From assembly GCA_023439185.1 (NCBI GenBank), contig JAEXOR010000041.1, positions 17,113 to 81,112 on the forward strand: 64,000 bases of DNA, written 5' to 3'. The stretch is from Bacillota bacterium. GTDB taxonomy: Bacteria > Bacillota > Desulfotomaculia > Desulfotomaculales > Desulfallaceae. This document shows positions 1 to 9,000 of this stretch, in pieces (position 1 is the stretch's first letter; each line of letters starts with the position of its first letter). The notes beneath the pieces were generated by a model. The model saw only the letters and a list, made by a program, of their open reading frames with translations, was not told where the DNA came from and made no database searches. The position numbers were made by a program, and so were the translations under genes.

Positions 1-98
1 AGCTTTGGCATAAGTTGGGGACATTTCTCCGAAGGAGATGTGTCCCATAACCGCTAAATGGCCAAATTTAAAAAATAAAGTATAACACCTGGCACCAC
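1..98. repeat. REP-like element, family I composite (left end cut by window)
   Basis: It ends in TATAACACCTGGCACCA, the closing arm of the family I repeat. It also contains TGTCCCATAACCGCTAAATG, which recurs at 1803-1822 inside the copy downstream of truA. An imperfect hairpin (GGGGACATTTCTCC facing GGAGATGTGTCCC) lies at about 17-47. It sits directly before the ribosome binding site of the first gene. The opening arm is not in the window. Confidence 0.6.
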
Positions 99-118
99 TG
101 TTGGGAGGTACATAACCT

Positions 119-907
119 ATGTTAAGCGGGATCACCATGGGGCAGTATCTGCCCGGCATTTCCCCGGTGCACCGGATGGACCCCCGGGCCAAGCTGGTCG
201 CTGCCGCCCTGGCGGTGCCGGCGGTGCTGTATTCCGGCTCCTGGCCGACCATTGTCGCCGTAACCGCGTGGCTGGCTGCGGTTGCCTGGCTAGCCGGGCT
301 GCGCCCCGGCATATACTGGCGCAGTATGAGGCCACTGTGGATACTCCTTTTGCTGAGCTTTGTCATCCAGGCGTTTTTTACCCCGGGCGAACCGCTGATA
401 AGCATCGGCTCGGTTGATATTTCCGGGTCCGGCCTGCTGCAGGGGGCGCTATTGCTCTGGCGGCTGGGCATTCTGCTGGTGCTGGCCTCGGTGATTACAT
501 TTACCACCACCCCCCTGCAACTGACCGGCGCTTTGGAATGGATATTGTCGCCGCTAACCCGGTTAAGGGTGCCGGTGCGGGAAATGGTCATGATCATGAA
601 CATGGCGCTGCGTTTTGTACCCACTTTGTTTGATGAAGCCAGGCTATTGCTAATGGCGCAGCAATCCCGGGGGGCTGATTTTACCAGCGGCGGCGTCAGG
701 GAGCGGGTCAGGGGGCTGGCGCCCTTTATGGTGCCGCTGTTGACCAACATATTTCGCCGGGCCGATGAATTGGCCCTGGCCATGGAACTGCGCTGTTACC
801 AGGTGGGTGCACCCCGGTCCAGGATGAACGAGCTGCGTTTTGCGGCTGCGGATTACACCGCCGTGGCAGTCACCGCCGCCTTGCTGGCCCTAGTTTTAGT
901 GATTTAA
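119..907 (+). CDS. ecfT: Energy-coupling factor transporter transmembrane protein EcfT
   Basis: This is the membrane scaffold of an ECF-type vitamin or metal importer. It couples two EcfA ATPases to interchangeable substrate-binding S components. The 262-aa product has several hydrophobic helices (about residues 25-60, 65-85, 110-135 and 240-262). It has the cytoplasmic coupling region typical of EcfT, including an ARLLLMAQQSRGADF segment near residues 173-187, which matches the family's signature with Ala-Arg and Gly motifs. ATG follows GGAGGT at 104-109. In Firmicutes ecfT usually follows ecfA1-ecfA2 and precedes truA-rplM-rpsI. The ecfA genes would lie left of the window. The stop codon is followed three bases later by a palindromic repeat. 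Confidence 0.93.
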   Translation: MLSGITMGQYLPGISPVHRMDPRAKLVAAALAVPAVLYSGSWPTIVAVTAWLAAVAWLAGLRPGIYWRSMRPLWILLLLSFVIQAFFTPGEPLISIGSVDISGSGLLQGALLLWRLGILLVLASVITFTTTPLQLTGALEWILSPLTRLRVPVREMVMIMNMALRFVPTLFDEARLLLMAQQSRGADFTSGGVRERVRGLAPFMVPLLTNIFRRADELALAMELRCYQVGAPRSRMNELRFAAADYTAVAVTAALLALVLVI

Positions 908-910
908 CTT

Positions 911-1000
911 TGGTGCCAGGTGTTAAAAGTTAAAAGTGTTAAAAGTGGCGAACTATAGTTCATGACTTTTAACAAAATCAACTTTTAACACCTGGCACCA
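911..1000. repeat. REP-like palindromic element, family I
   Basis: Two perfect 21-bp arms (911-931 and 980-1000) face each other. The outer arm starts TGGTGCCAGGTGTTAAAAG. The loop of about 48 bp contains further TTAAAAGT/ACTTTTAA half-copies. It fills almost the whole ecfT-truA gap. Related copies lie at 1762-1861, 28989-29068, 34080-34131 and 34592-34644. Confidence 0.85.
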
Positions 1001-1015
1001 GAGAGGTGGGTTCAA

Positions 1016-1759
1016 TTGCGCAATATCAAGCTTACCGTGGCTTATGACGGCACTAATTATCACGGTTTCCAGGAGCAAAGGGGCACTGGGCTGTCCACTG
1101 TGCAGGAGGAACTGGAAGCATGCCTGGAACGTCTCACCGGCCGCCGGACGCAGATTATCGGCGCGGGCCGCACCGATTCCGGCGTGCATGCCCGGGGCCA
1201 GGTGGTTAATTTTGACGCCGCGGGCTGGCCCATACCGGTTCAGCGTATCCCCCTGGCGTTAAACGGCATACTGCCGGGTGATATCACTGTTACCGAAACC
1301 GCTGAGGTATCCCGGGACTTTCACGCCCGGTTTTCCGCCCGGGCCAAGACGTACCGTTACAGTATCTGGAACGATAGGATTCCTTCCCCCTTTCACCGGC
1401 TATACAGCACCTTTGTGCCGGTGCCCCTGGACGACGGGGCCATGGCCGCGGCTGCCGCGCTGCTGACTGGCTGCCATGACTTCAAGTGCTTTCAGGCGAC
1501 CGGCTCCACTGTCCGGGACACAGTACGCGAAATTTACAGCGCCGAAGTGGGGCGGGAGGGGCCAATGCTCCATTTTGTATTCCGCGGCAGCGGTTTTTTG
1601 TATAATATGGTCCGGATTATGGCCGGCACGCTGGTGCAGGTGGGGATGGGCAAGGCCGAACCGGAGATGGTGAGCAAGGCGCTGGAGTCCGGGGTTAGGG
1701 TCATGGCCGGACCCACCCTGCCGCCCCAGGGCCTGTGCCTTGAGTCTGTGGAATATTGA
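1016..1759 (+). CDS. truA: tRNA pseudouridine synthase A (TruA)
   Basis: TruA converts uridines 38-40 of the tRNA anticodon arm to pseudouridine. The 247-aa length is normal. The N-terminus (KLTVAYDGTNYHGFQ) and the catalytic-Asp segment GAGRTDSGVHARGQVV (Asp near residue 54) are family hallmarks. The C-terminal FRGSGFLYNMVRIMAGTLV motif is also typical. The start is TTG at 1016, supported by GAGAGGTGG six bases upstream; no ATG offers a comparable site. It normally sits directly upstream of rplM, but here an oppositely oriented island of about 7.6 kb lies between them. Confidence 0.95.
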   Translation: MRNIKLTVAYDGTNYHGFQEQRGTGLSTVQEELEACLERLTGRRTQIIGAGRTDSGVHARGQVVNFDAAGWPIPVQRIPLALNGILPGDITVTETAEVSRDFHARFSARAKTYRYSIWNDRIPSPFHRLYSTFVPVPLDDGAMAAAAALLTGCHDFKCFQATGSTVRDTVREIYSAEVGREGPMLHFVFRGSGFLYNMVRIMAGTLVQVGMGKAEPEMVSKALESGVRVMAGPTLPPQGLCLESVEY

Positions 1760-1761
1760 GT

Positions 1762-1861
1762 TGGTGCCGGGTGTTAAAAGTTGAATTTGTTAAAAGTGAG
1801 GTGTGTCCCATAACCGCTAAATGGCCAAAATATAATAAATAAAGTGCAACACCCGGCACCA
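1762..1861. repeat. REP-like element, family I composite, left edge of the PKS island
   Basis: The outer arms TGGTGCCGGGTGTT (1762-1775) and AACACCCGGCACCA (1848-1861) are perfect inverses. The interior carries the CCATAACCGCTAAATGGCC block also found near the window start. The right end (1846-1867) is repeated directly at 9491-9512 with three mismatches, on the far side of the island. Confidence 0.8.
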
Positions 1862-1865
1862 GGGG

Positions 1866-2549
1866 CTACTTAATTAAATGATTGGCTAAAACAAAACGGG
1901 GCGGGGGATTTCCCTTGCTGCAGGCCGCCAGCTTGTAGCCCTTTTCGAGCTGGTACTGCCGGAAAAAAAATTTTTCCCGCCGCCTGGTTTTCAACTTGAT
2001 TTCCCCTTGCTCCCACGCGATGGAAAAGGACGCCGACGGAATCCCCAGGCCTTTTCCCACCGCCTTCATATAGCTTTCCTTCAGGGTCCACAGTTCATAA
2101 AATCCGTCCAGCTGTCTTTCCTTGGGTAGCGCCGTCAAAGCCTCGTACTCGGAAGCGGAAAAAAAACGTTTGCCCAACTGAATATCTATGGGTCTCATTT
2201 CCTGGACATCAACCCCTGTCTGGAAGCTGTCGATGATGCAGACCACCCACTTCCCGGAATGGGAGAGATTGAAATGAATTCCCTCGCCGCCGGCAAGAAA
2301 GGGTTTTCCACAGGCGTCTCTCGACAAAATCAGTCGTCCGTCCTTCAGACCGGTTCTGTCCCGGAGGACGCTCCTGATTAAAACAGCGCCCAGCAGCGCT
2401 CTTTTCCGGTCGTCCTTCCGCCGGTACTTTTTGATCCTCTTTTGTTCTTCGGCGGGCAGGCAGGCCATCAGTTTTTCAAAGCTATCAGCCTGCAGAGCCT
2501 CTTCCATATTTGCCGCAAATAACTCCGCCACGGCGACACCCCCAATCAC
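1866..2549 (-). CDS. 4'-phosphopantetheinyl transferase, Sfp type
   Basis: This enzyme transfers phosphopantetheine from CoA to the active-site Ser of acyl carrier protein domains. Most likely its target is the ACP of the PKS-like protein two genes upstream. The 227-aa product carries the Mg/CoA-binding GVDVQEM motif (about residues 113-119) and the WTLKESYMKAVGKG motif (about 154-167), both diagnostic of Sfp-type enzymes. The GTG start overlaps the TGA of the preceding small gene (GTGA), indicating translational coupling. It is the last gene of the reverse-strand island operon and ends against the family I repeat. Sfp-type enzymes usually serve secondary metabolism rather than fatty-acid ACP. 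Confidence 0.92.
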   Translation of the reverse strand: MIGGVAVAELFAANMEEALQADSFEKLMACLPAEEQKRIKKYRRKDDRKRALLGAVLIRSVLRDRTGLKDGRLILSRDACGKPFLAGGEGIHFNLSHSGKWVVCIIDSFQTGVDVQEMRPIDIQLGKRFFSASEYEALTALPKERQLDGFYELWTLKESYMKAVGKGLGIPSASFSIAWEQGEIKLKTRRREKFFFRQYQLEKGYKLAACSKGNPPPRFVLANHLIK

Positions 2550-2719
2550 CCCGGACTTTCCAGCACGATCCCGTAGCGCACGATCAGTATCCCAACCGCA
2601 AATACGGTGCTAAATATTGTTTTATTGACGTCGATTTTATTATAAATGCTCCCGTAAACCACATAGCCGATGGTGACGGCGATAATGAACCAGGCGATTG
2701 TATGCAGAAGCTTGATCAA
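2546..2719 (-). CDS. Small membrane protein of the PKS operon (57 aa)
   Basis: I do not recognise the family. The product has two hydrophobic segments, about residues 5-24 (HTIAWFIIAVTIGYVVYG) and 35-50 (TIFSTVFAVGILIVRYG), separated by a short polar loop. It probably spans the membrane twice. I chose the TTG start at 2719 because it overlaps the TGA of the PKS gene (TTGA), mirroring the GTGA overlap at its own end. A longer reading frame from 2755 exists but has no ribosome binding site. The tight coupling to PKS and PPTase suggests a role in the same pathway, perhaps anchoring or export; that is inference. Confidence 0.6.
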   Translation of the reverse strand: MIKLLHTIAWFIIAVTIGYVVYGSIYNKIDVNKTIFSTVFAVGILIVRYGIVLESPG

Positions 2720-5697
2720 AAATAGTTTTTTTCCCGTATTATCCGCCCCTGACAACGGTTAAAAATTTTGCGTGATTGCTGCTGTAACATCCTCCCGGAC
2801 GGGAGAAAATACATTTCCACCTTTTCTATCCAAGCAAAGCATTCTCCTTTGCCGTTAAAGAACCCGATATCCGCTATAAACCTGCTGTCGTTTTGCTGCA
2901 GGACTGCCAGCCTGCAAACCGCCGTTTCCTCCTTACGTCCGTCCGGCAGCAGGTACAGTCCTCCAATCCGCATGGGCAAAGAAGGCAAATCATAATACCG
3001 GTACCCCCACAACCGCGCCAGCTGTAGGCCGCCGTCCATCAGCATCGGGGCCGTGACAAATTCCGCCTTCCGGTCCCGGGCCGGGCGGCGTTTCAGCCTG
3101 CCCGCGCCTCCCCCGGCATGAACGGAGTCAAGCGCCTCGAGCACCTGGAAGCTGGGACCATGGAAAAGATACTTGCCGTAAATGTCCTCACTTTTGATCT
3201 CCCACGGGACGGCGTCAGTTGCTGCAAAGTAATTTGCCGCCTCAAGGGATTGTTTCCCCTTGCCCGGCAGCAAAACGCCCGAATAATAGGGGATGCCCTT
3301 TTGATCCTCCAGCTGAAGAGCTAAACGAACCGGAGATTCCTTTCCCGTTCCCGCCTCCGGCAGAATATGGCCCTTGATCGTCCAAGTGGTCAAAGGCTGT
3401 TGTGTCTTGGGAACTCGTATCCCTTTGAGGACCCGTAAATCCGTACAATAATAGTTTTGCACCTCCGGGTACAGGCTTCGGGCAAACCGGTGAAACCATT
3501 CGTGGACCAAAACTATGGGGACCACCCAATGCTCCTGAATTTGATGGTCATTGAGCAACGGGTTCTCCCGGGGATCAACCGGCAGGCGCATGGAAAAAAC
3601 GTTTTTTTCCTGTGCAATAAATAATCCGGTCCGGGGGGAAACCATGCCCGCCACAACCTCCACTGCATGGGCATTGCCTTCGCAAACCTCCCGGGCAAAC
3701 AGCTCCGCCTCCGTTTCCCTGGGTATAAAGCAAATTCCCCGGGCCTCAAAATGTTTTTTCAGCCCTTCACTCACCATGCCGCCCTCCCAGGGTCCCCAAT
3801 TGAATGATTTCACCAGCAGGCTGTCCCTCAGCTTCTTTTGCCGCTGACACACCTTGTTGAGGATTTCACTGGCCATGGCGTAATCACTTTGACCGGCGTT
3901 TCCTTCCCTGGCGACGATGGAGGAAAAGCAGGCCAGCAATTTCAGTTCATCCTTCTCCGTCACCTTCAGCAGAGTCTGCAAGCCTTTAACCTTGGTAAAA
4001 AAGACCTGTTGAAATTGCCCGTCACCCTTATCCTTGATCCGTCTATCTGTCAGAACTTCCGCGCCGTGGATGATGCCCCGGATGTTTCCCCAGGCCCGGC
4101 GAACCGGCAGCAGAGCCTGTTCTAGCGCTTGCTCGTCCGTAATATCCACCGCCAGGTAACAGGCCTCGGAACCTGCCCGGGTAAGCCGGAGGATGTTTGC
4201 TTTGATTTCACCCGCCGCCAGCAAGTCCCCGGCCTTCTTTTTTAAGGCCAGGGGCGCCGGCGTTTCGCCGGCCCGGGAGGCCTTTGCAAACAAAAGCCTG
4301 ATCAGTTCCTTTTCTTCTTTGATCTCTGAATAGGCCTCCGCTTCCTCCGTCAACGGGGTCCTGTCCAGCAGGATAAAACGCAGGGGCTGCCTCTTGGCCA
4401 GGGCCAGCAAAGCATCGGCGGTAACCCCGCGCCCCCCGCCAGATACCAGGACGGTGTCGTGGGGCGCCAGTCCCGGGTGCCGCCTTTCCTCCCGGACAGC
4501 TTGCACCAGGACCGGCGTTATTCTTCTTCCATTCGCGGAATAGCCAATCTCTTTTTCCAGCCCCCCGCAGCAAAGTTCATCCCCTATGTGTTTCGCCATA
4601 GCCTCCGGGGACAGGGCAATATCCATGTCCAATGCTTTGGCATGGGCCTTGGGCCATTCCCGGGCGGCGGTTTTGGCCAGGGCCGCCAGACCGGCGGACC
4701 AAGCCTGATTTCCCGCTCCGCCGGTAAGGCCAAAATCTCCTCCGGTGCTCTGAACGGTGAAAAAGTTTCCCCCTTCCTGCTCCATGCCTGCCGCTATATT
4801 TCTCGCCGTCATAAACGCCGCCTCATTGATGTGGATCACTGTGTCCACCGGAGCTTTTGCGTCCGCCAGCCCCAAATAGATTACATTACGGGCAAAGGAG
4901 GGGATTTTATCCGCGACAATGGCTTCCATACCCCTTTCCTGCAGCGTTTCCCGCAGCTTTTCAGCCAGGCCGCAGGGGTCGTTATTGATATATACCGGAG
5001 CGTCCCTCAGCCCCGGCACTTCAAAGCCGGGCAGGGGAACCTGCCGGCAGCGGAGGTAAAAGAGTTCCGGCGGCTTGCCGGCGGGGGGCTTGATTACCTT
5101 CGCTGCTACTTTTTTTTTTGCGTTTTCCTCCAGGAACACGATGATTTCTTTCAGGGTGCGGAGTCTCGCCATGGCGGCGTTGTCGAGGTCTGGCAGATCG
5201 CCCAGCTTTTCCTGGACCGCCGCCAGGATTTCCACCCGCTTGATGGAATCAATCCCCAGTCCCGATTCCAAATCAAGCTCCGGGTCCAGTATTTCTACCG
5301 GATAGCCTGTTTTTTCAGCAACCACCGCCAGCATTATTTCCCCGATGGGCGTGGAAATTTGACTGCCGTCCTCCGACGGGGCTGCCTCCTCCTTGTTCTC
5401 CTGTAACGGCGGCAAAGGAACAGCCGGCGGCAAAATTTCCTCTTCCGGCTGCCCCGCGGGATAACGGGAAAACTCTTGTTTCCATCCTCCGTCTGCATCG
5501 GGAACATGCTCCGCCGCAAAGGATTCCAACAGCTTTTCGGAAGCGTGGAGATAGGTCTGATGACTTTCCGTCAGCGCTTTCTGAAAAGCCAAGTGGTCCT
5601 CCGTGATTTGCTTTTGGATTAAGGCCATGGGGGAGGAGGTTGGTTGTTGTTCTTTGGGGTTCATGACCATTACCTGCCTGTCTGTAGATTTATTCAC
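2716..5697 (-). CDS. PKS/PUFA-synthase-like protein: ACP - ketoreductase - dehydratase
   Basis: A 993-aa multidomain protein. An ACP lies at about residues 115-195 with the phosphopantetheine site GIDSIKRVEI (Ser151). A ketoreductase lies at about 415-690, with nucleotide motif SGGGRGV near 419-425 and catalytic Ser593, Tyr606 and Asn614 in the CFSSIVAREGNAGQSDYAMA region. A hot-dog dehydratase-like domain follows at about 705-985, with His718 in NPLLNDHQIQEH and a DGGLQ motif. The layout resembles the C-terminal half of PfaA-type polyunsaturated fatty acid synthases. Ketosynthase and acyltransferase are absent here and nearby. In the dehydratase HxxxGxxxxP motif the Gly is Glu, so dehydratase activity is uncertain. 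GTG at 5697 has a weak ribosome site; internal ATGs at codons 10 and 12 are alternatives. The substrate is unknown. Confidence 0.85.
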   Translation of the reverse strand: MNKSTDRQVMVMNPKEQQPTSSPMALIQKQITEDHLAFQKALTESHQTYLHASEKLLESFAAEHVPDADGGWKQEFSRYPAGQPEEEILPPAVPLPPLQENKEEAAPSEDGSQISTPIGEIMLAVVAEKTGYPVEILDPELDLESGLGIDSIKRVEILAAVQEKLGDLPDLDNAAMARLRTLKEIIVFLEENAKKKVAAKVIKPPAGKPPELFYLRCRQVPLPGFEVPGLRDAPVYINNDPCGLAEKLRETLQERGMEAIVADKIPSFARNVIYLGLADAKAPVDTVIHINEAAFMTARNIAAGMEQEGGNFFTVQSTGGDFGLTGGAGNQAWSAGLAALAKTAAREWPKAHAKALDMDIALSPEAMAKHIGDELCCGGLEKEIGYSANGRRITPVLVQAVREERRHPGLAPHDTVLVSGGGRGVTADALLALAKRQPLRFILLDRTPLTEEAEAYSEIKEEKELIRLLFAKASRAGETPAPLALKKKAGDLLAAGEIKANILRLTRAGSEACYLAVDITDEQALEQALLPVRRAWGNIRGIIHGAEVLTDRRIKDKGDGQFQQVFFTKVKGLQTLLKVTEKDELKLLACFSSIVAREGNAGQSDYAMASEILNKVCQRQKKLRDSLLVKSFNWGPWEGGMVSEGLKKHFEARGICFIPRETEAELFAREVCEGNAHAVEVVAGMVSPRTGLFIAQEKNVFSMRLPVDPRENPLLNDHQIQEHWVVPIVLVHEWFHRFARSLYPEVQNYYCTDLRVLKGIRVPKTQQPLTTWTIKGHILPEAGTGKESPVRLALQLEDQKGIPYYSGVLLPGKGKQSLEAANYFAATDAVPWEIKSEDIYGKYLFHGPSFQVLEALDSVHAGGGAGRLKRRPARDRKAEFVTAPMLMDGGLQLARLWGYRYYDLPSLPMRIGGLYLLPDGRKEETAVCRLAVLQQNDSRFIADIGFFNGKGECFAWIEKVEMYFLPSGRMLQQQSRKIFNRCQGRIIREKNYF

Positions 5698-5757
5698 TGC
5701 TTTTTTTCTGCGCGGAGAGAACTTTAGAATTTATTCATGAATTTAGCGGGTTGGGCT

Positions 5758-5991
5758 TCATCTTTCCAGCATATTGAGGATCTCGTCAATGGTAATCTCG
5801 CATAAGCCATCCCAGACGAGGGTATTTTTATTTTCCACCTGGACGGCCTTAAATCTGGTTAAGTCCTCCAACCCGCAAAAACGTGAGGTCTGCAGCCTGG
5901 ATTTCATATCATAAATGATCTTGTGCCGGTTATTAAGCTCAATCAGCAAAGTATGATTATCCTTTGGTGTGACCTTTACAATTCTGGGCAC
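5758..5991 (-). CDS. DUF2442 domain protein
   Basis: A 77-aa protein matching the DUF2442 pattern: a short beta-rich domain beginning PRIVKVTPKDNHTLLIEL and ending in a region typical of the family (LVWDGLCEITIDEILNML). The function is unknown; many members sit beside toxin-antitoxin-like or regulatory genes. The start is GTG with AAAGGAGCG upstream, about seven bases away. It lies between the large regulator and the PKS gene on the same strand, 60 bp ahead of the PKS. I see no companion DUF4160 gene, which often accompanies DUF2442, so a toxin-antitoxin role is not supported here. Confidence 0.75.
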   Translation of the reverse strand: MPRIVKVTPKDNHTLLIELNNRHKIIYDMKSRLQTSRFCGLEDLTRFKAVQVENKNTLVWDGLCEITIDEILNMLER

Positions 5992-6096
5992 TTTTTTCGC
6001 TCCTTTCCAACAAAAAAAGAAAAACTCCGACTTATATAAACATAGCAGAGTCTTCCTTGGTTTGCTTATTATCTCAAGCGATACTTTTTTAAAAAT

Positions 6097-9000
6097 TTAA
6101 TCCAGTTTCAGGGCAATGGCTTTTTTTACAGCCGCCGCCCGGCTCCGGATATCTAATTTCCGGTAAATTGAAGTAATGTTTTTTCTAACGGTAACCTCTG
6201 CGATATATAACATAGAGGCGATTTCTTTATTGGTTTTTCCTACCGCAATCAGTTGCAATACCTCCCTTTCACGGGTCGAAAGGGAGGGCGGGGAGGGGGT
6301 CTCCTGTTCCAGATTCTTTAGATGATTGCAGTAGGCGGTTGTTTCTGCCCAAAGCCTCTCTATGTACCCGTCCCCCTGGTTTTCTTTTGCCAATGTCCGC
6401 AGCAGTTCCAAAATGTGGGGACCGTATTCCGCAAAGGGCAGCAGAATATAGTCCCGGCCGCCGATTTCCAGCGCCGGCAGGATGGCTTCCCTGGCGCTCT
6501 CCAGGCCATAGAGGTTGTATTTGGCGATAGCGTCCAGGATATAGGCGTGGACATAACCAAGCAGGTTATTAAAGATGGAAAAAAGGGGATACATTTCTTC
6601 GCAGAGGGCCTCCAATCGTATATAGTCCTGCTCCAGCAGCAATGCTTTTCCATATACGATATAATTAAAGGCCATGCCCTGATATAAAATATCACTGTGT
6701 TCCATGTCTCCGGTTTTGAGCCATTGGGGAAAATGATAGTGTTCCTGCATGATGCCGGCCAGGTAGCCGCTGCACAGGTCAAAGGTGCAGTTGAGGATGG
6801 GGCTGTTGCAATGGGCTACCCGGAGGCCCAGGTCATTCATAAGCTCCCTGGCCTTGTCAAATTTCCCCTGGGCCGTATACAGCCTGGCCAGGGTTAAACT
6901 GGCACACAGGATTAAGGTCATTTGTTCCATGGTCTGGGCTTTGTAAACGGCCTTATAACCATAAAGCTCCGCCTCGGCGTAGTTGCCTGTTTCCAGGCAG
7001 TATTCCGCCCTTACCGTATATTCAAAGCCTGTTCCCAAGCCGTTTGCCGTCTCTCTGAAGTAAAAAAAAACCTGGTCCATGTATTCCAACGTCCACAGCA
7101 TGGCCCCCTCTTCCCGATAGTAAAGATAAAGACTGTGGGGAGAACCAAAGGTAAAGATCATATCCTTATTCATGACAGAGGAACTGCCCTCCAGCAGCCG
7201 GTGGGCTTCCAACTGATGGACGTGCATTTTACGGAGATCATTAAAACAGCAGAGGCTTCTGATGAGCTGGACCTCTCCGGCTATACGCCTTTTCAGGGGC
7301 GGAGGCAAGGTGGTATCCTTTTCATAATAGGCCTCTATTTCCGCCAATAGTTCGGCCCCTTCCTGCATATCCACGCTGCTGAGGTGAAATTCCGCATAAA
7401 CCAGGTAGCCTATGGGGTGACGGTACTTCACCGCGGTGGGAATTTGGGCAAATAATTCAATGATCGGTTGGGGAGCTCTGTCCAGTACCTCGGTAATGCC
7501 CTCTTTTTCAAATTGGAGCAAAATCAGGTCATACTCCTCCGCCCGCAAAAGAAACTTCAGGCCCGAGAGCACATTGCCGTTTTCAATGTACCATTCGCCT
7601 GTGCGCCGATATATTTTTTTCTCTTCAATGGCGCCGGCATCCCGGTGGAGCAGCTTTTGAAGATAATTGCTGAAAATGTTATGCATTTTGCAGCTTTCTG
7701 TCCGTTCATCATAGCGAATGAAGGAGTTATTATCGCTTAGCCGCTGAAGAAAACCTGCCGCCGTCGCTTCCTCCATGACATAGGCCGCCTGCGGCAGGGT
7801 AAAGCTGTCAAGGACGCACAAGGACATCAAGATCCGTCTTTCTTCCTCCGAATATCGCGGCATTATCGCCCTTTCAATGAGATTTTCAATATCTCTCCCC
7901 GGTTCCAGCCTGCCGATTGCGCAGTATCTCTGAATAATAAGGTAGACTGCCGTTATCCAGCCCTCGGAAATCTTCTGTACCTGGCTTACGATATCCGGGG
8001 AGATAGCGTGACCGTAAAGCTGGAAATAGGCCTTGATTTCACTTTTTGACAGCTCAAAAACATCATTTTTTAACAAATAGCAATATCCTTTAAGGAGCAG
8101 TTCATCCATATTGATTTCGGGCTTCGTCCTGGAAATGAGCAGGATGTGCAGACCGCTTATGTTGGTCCGGACAATTCTTTCCACCAGTTTATCCAATTCC
8201 GGAGAATGGGCAAAGTGGTAGTCGTCAATCACCAGCACCGTATTGGTCATGTATACGTGTTCCTCAATGATTTTCAGGATCCGCTCCCTTTGCTGGGCAT
8301 CCATGGGAAAACCCAGGGCATTAAGCTGTTTCCCAAGGGCCGGTTCCGTTTTGGCCAGTTGTCTGGTTAATAAATCCCAAATATATTGAACAGATGTTTC
8401 ATTGCTGCCCACCGACAGCCACACATAACCGGCCTCCATTTTATTAAGGAAAGCCCTTGCGGAAGTGGTTTTGCCGTAACCCATGGCGGCCACGATCACC
8501 GTCAGCGGATAATCAAATATGCGCCTTAACCGCCGGTGAATTCCCTCGCGTTTTAAAAGGCGGTGCTTTGTTTCCACCTCCGTGCCGCTCTTTTGCATCA
8601 TCGGGGCAGCGGAACACAGGGGGACGGTTCTTTTGTGCACCGTGTGCAATACCCTCCGGACAACACCGACACTGGCGCCCGTAAGCTTAGAGATTTGACG
8701 GATGGAAAGGCCGCTTTTATTAAGCAGGGCAATGCTTTGCTCCCTTTTTGCTTCGTCCAGATCCTGAAACTCGGTTATATCTTTTGTTCCGCATAGCCCC
8801 TGCATAATGTCCAGGGCTTCCGTGTCCGTGAACCGCATGCCTTGCTGTTCAATATCAAGGCAGCTTGTTTGCCCGTCTTCTTGCATGTAGTTGGCAAAAA
8901 GAGTTTTTGCCTTTTCACCAGCTGCATGAAAAAGCGATAATCCGAATGCCGTATCGGTCAGGCCTGTGCCACGTAAATAATCATGAAAGCTGCTCCATTT

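Noticed and set aside
4459..5406. Long open frame (315 codons) antisense to the PKS gene
   Set aside because: Its product has no recognisable domain and lies fully opposite a gene with clear ACP and KR motifs; such shadow frames are usual in GC-rich coding DNA.
5758..5991. DUF2442 as half of a toxin-antitoxin pair
   Set aside because: No DUF4160 or other toxin-like partner next to it; it lies inside the PKS operon.
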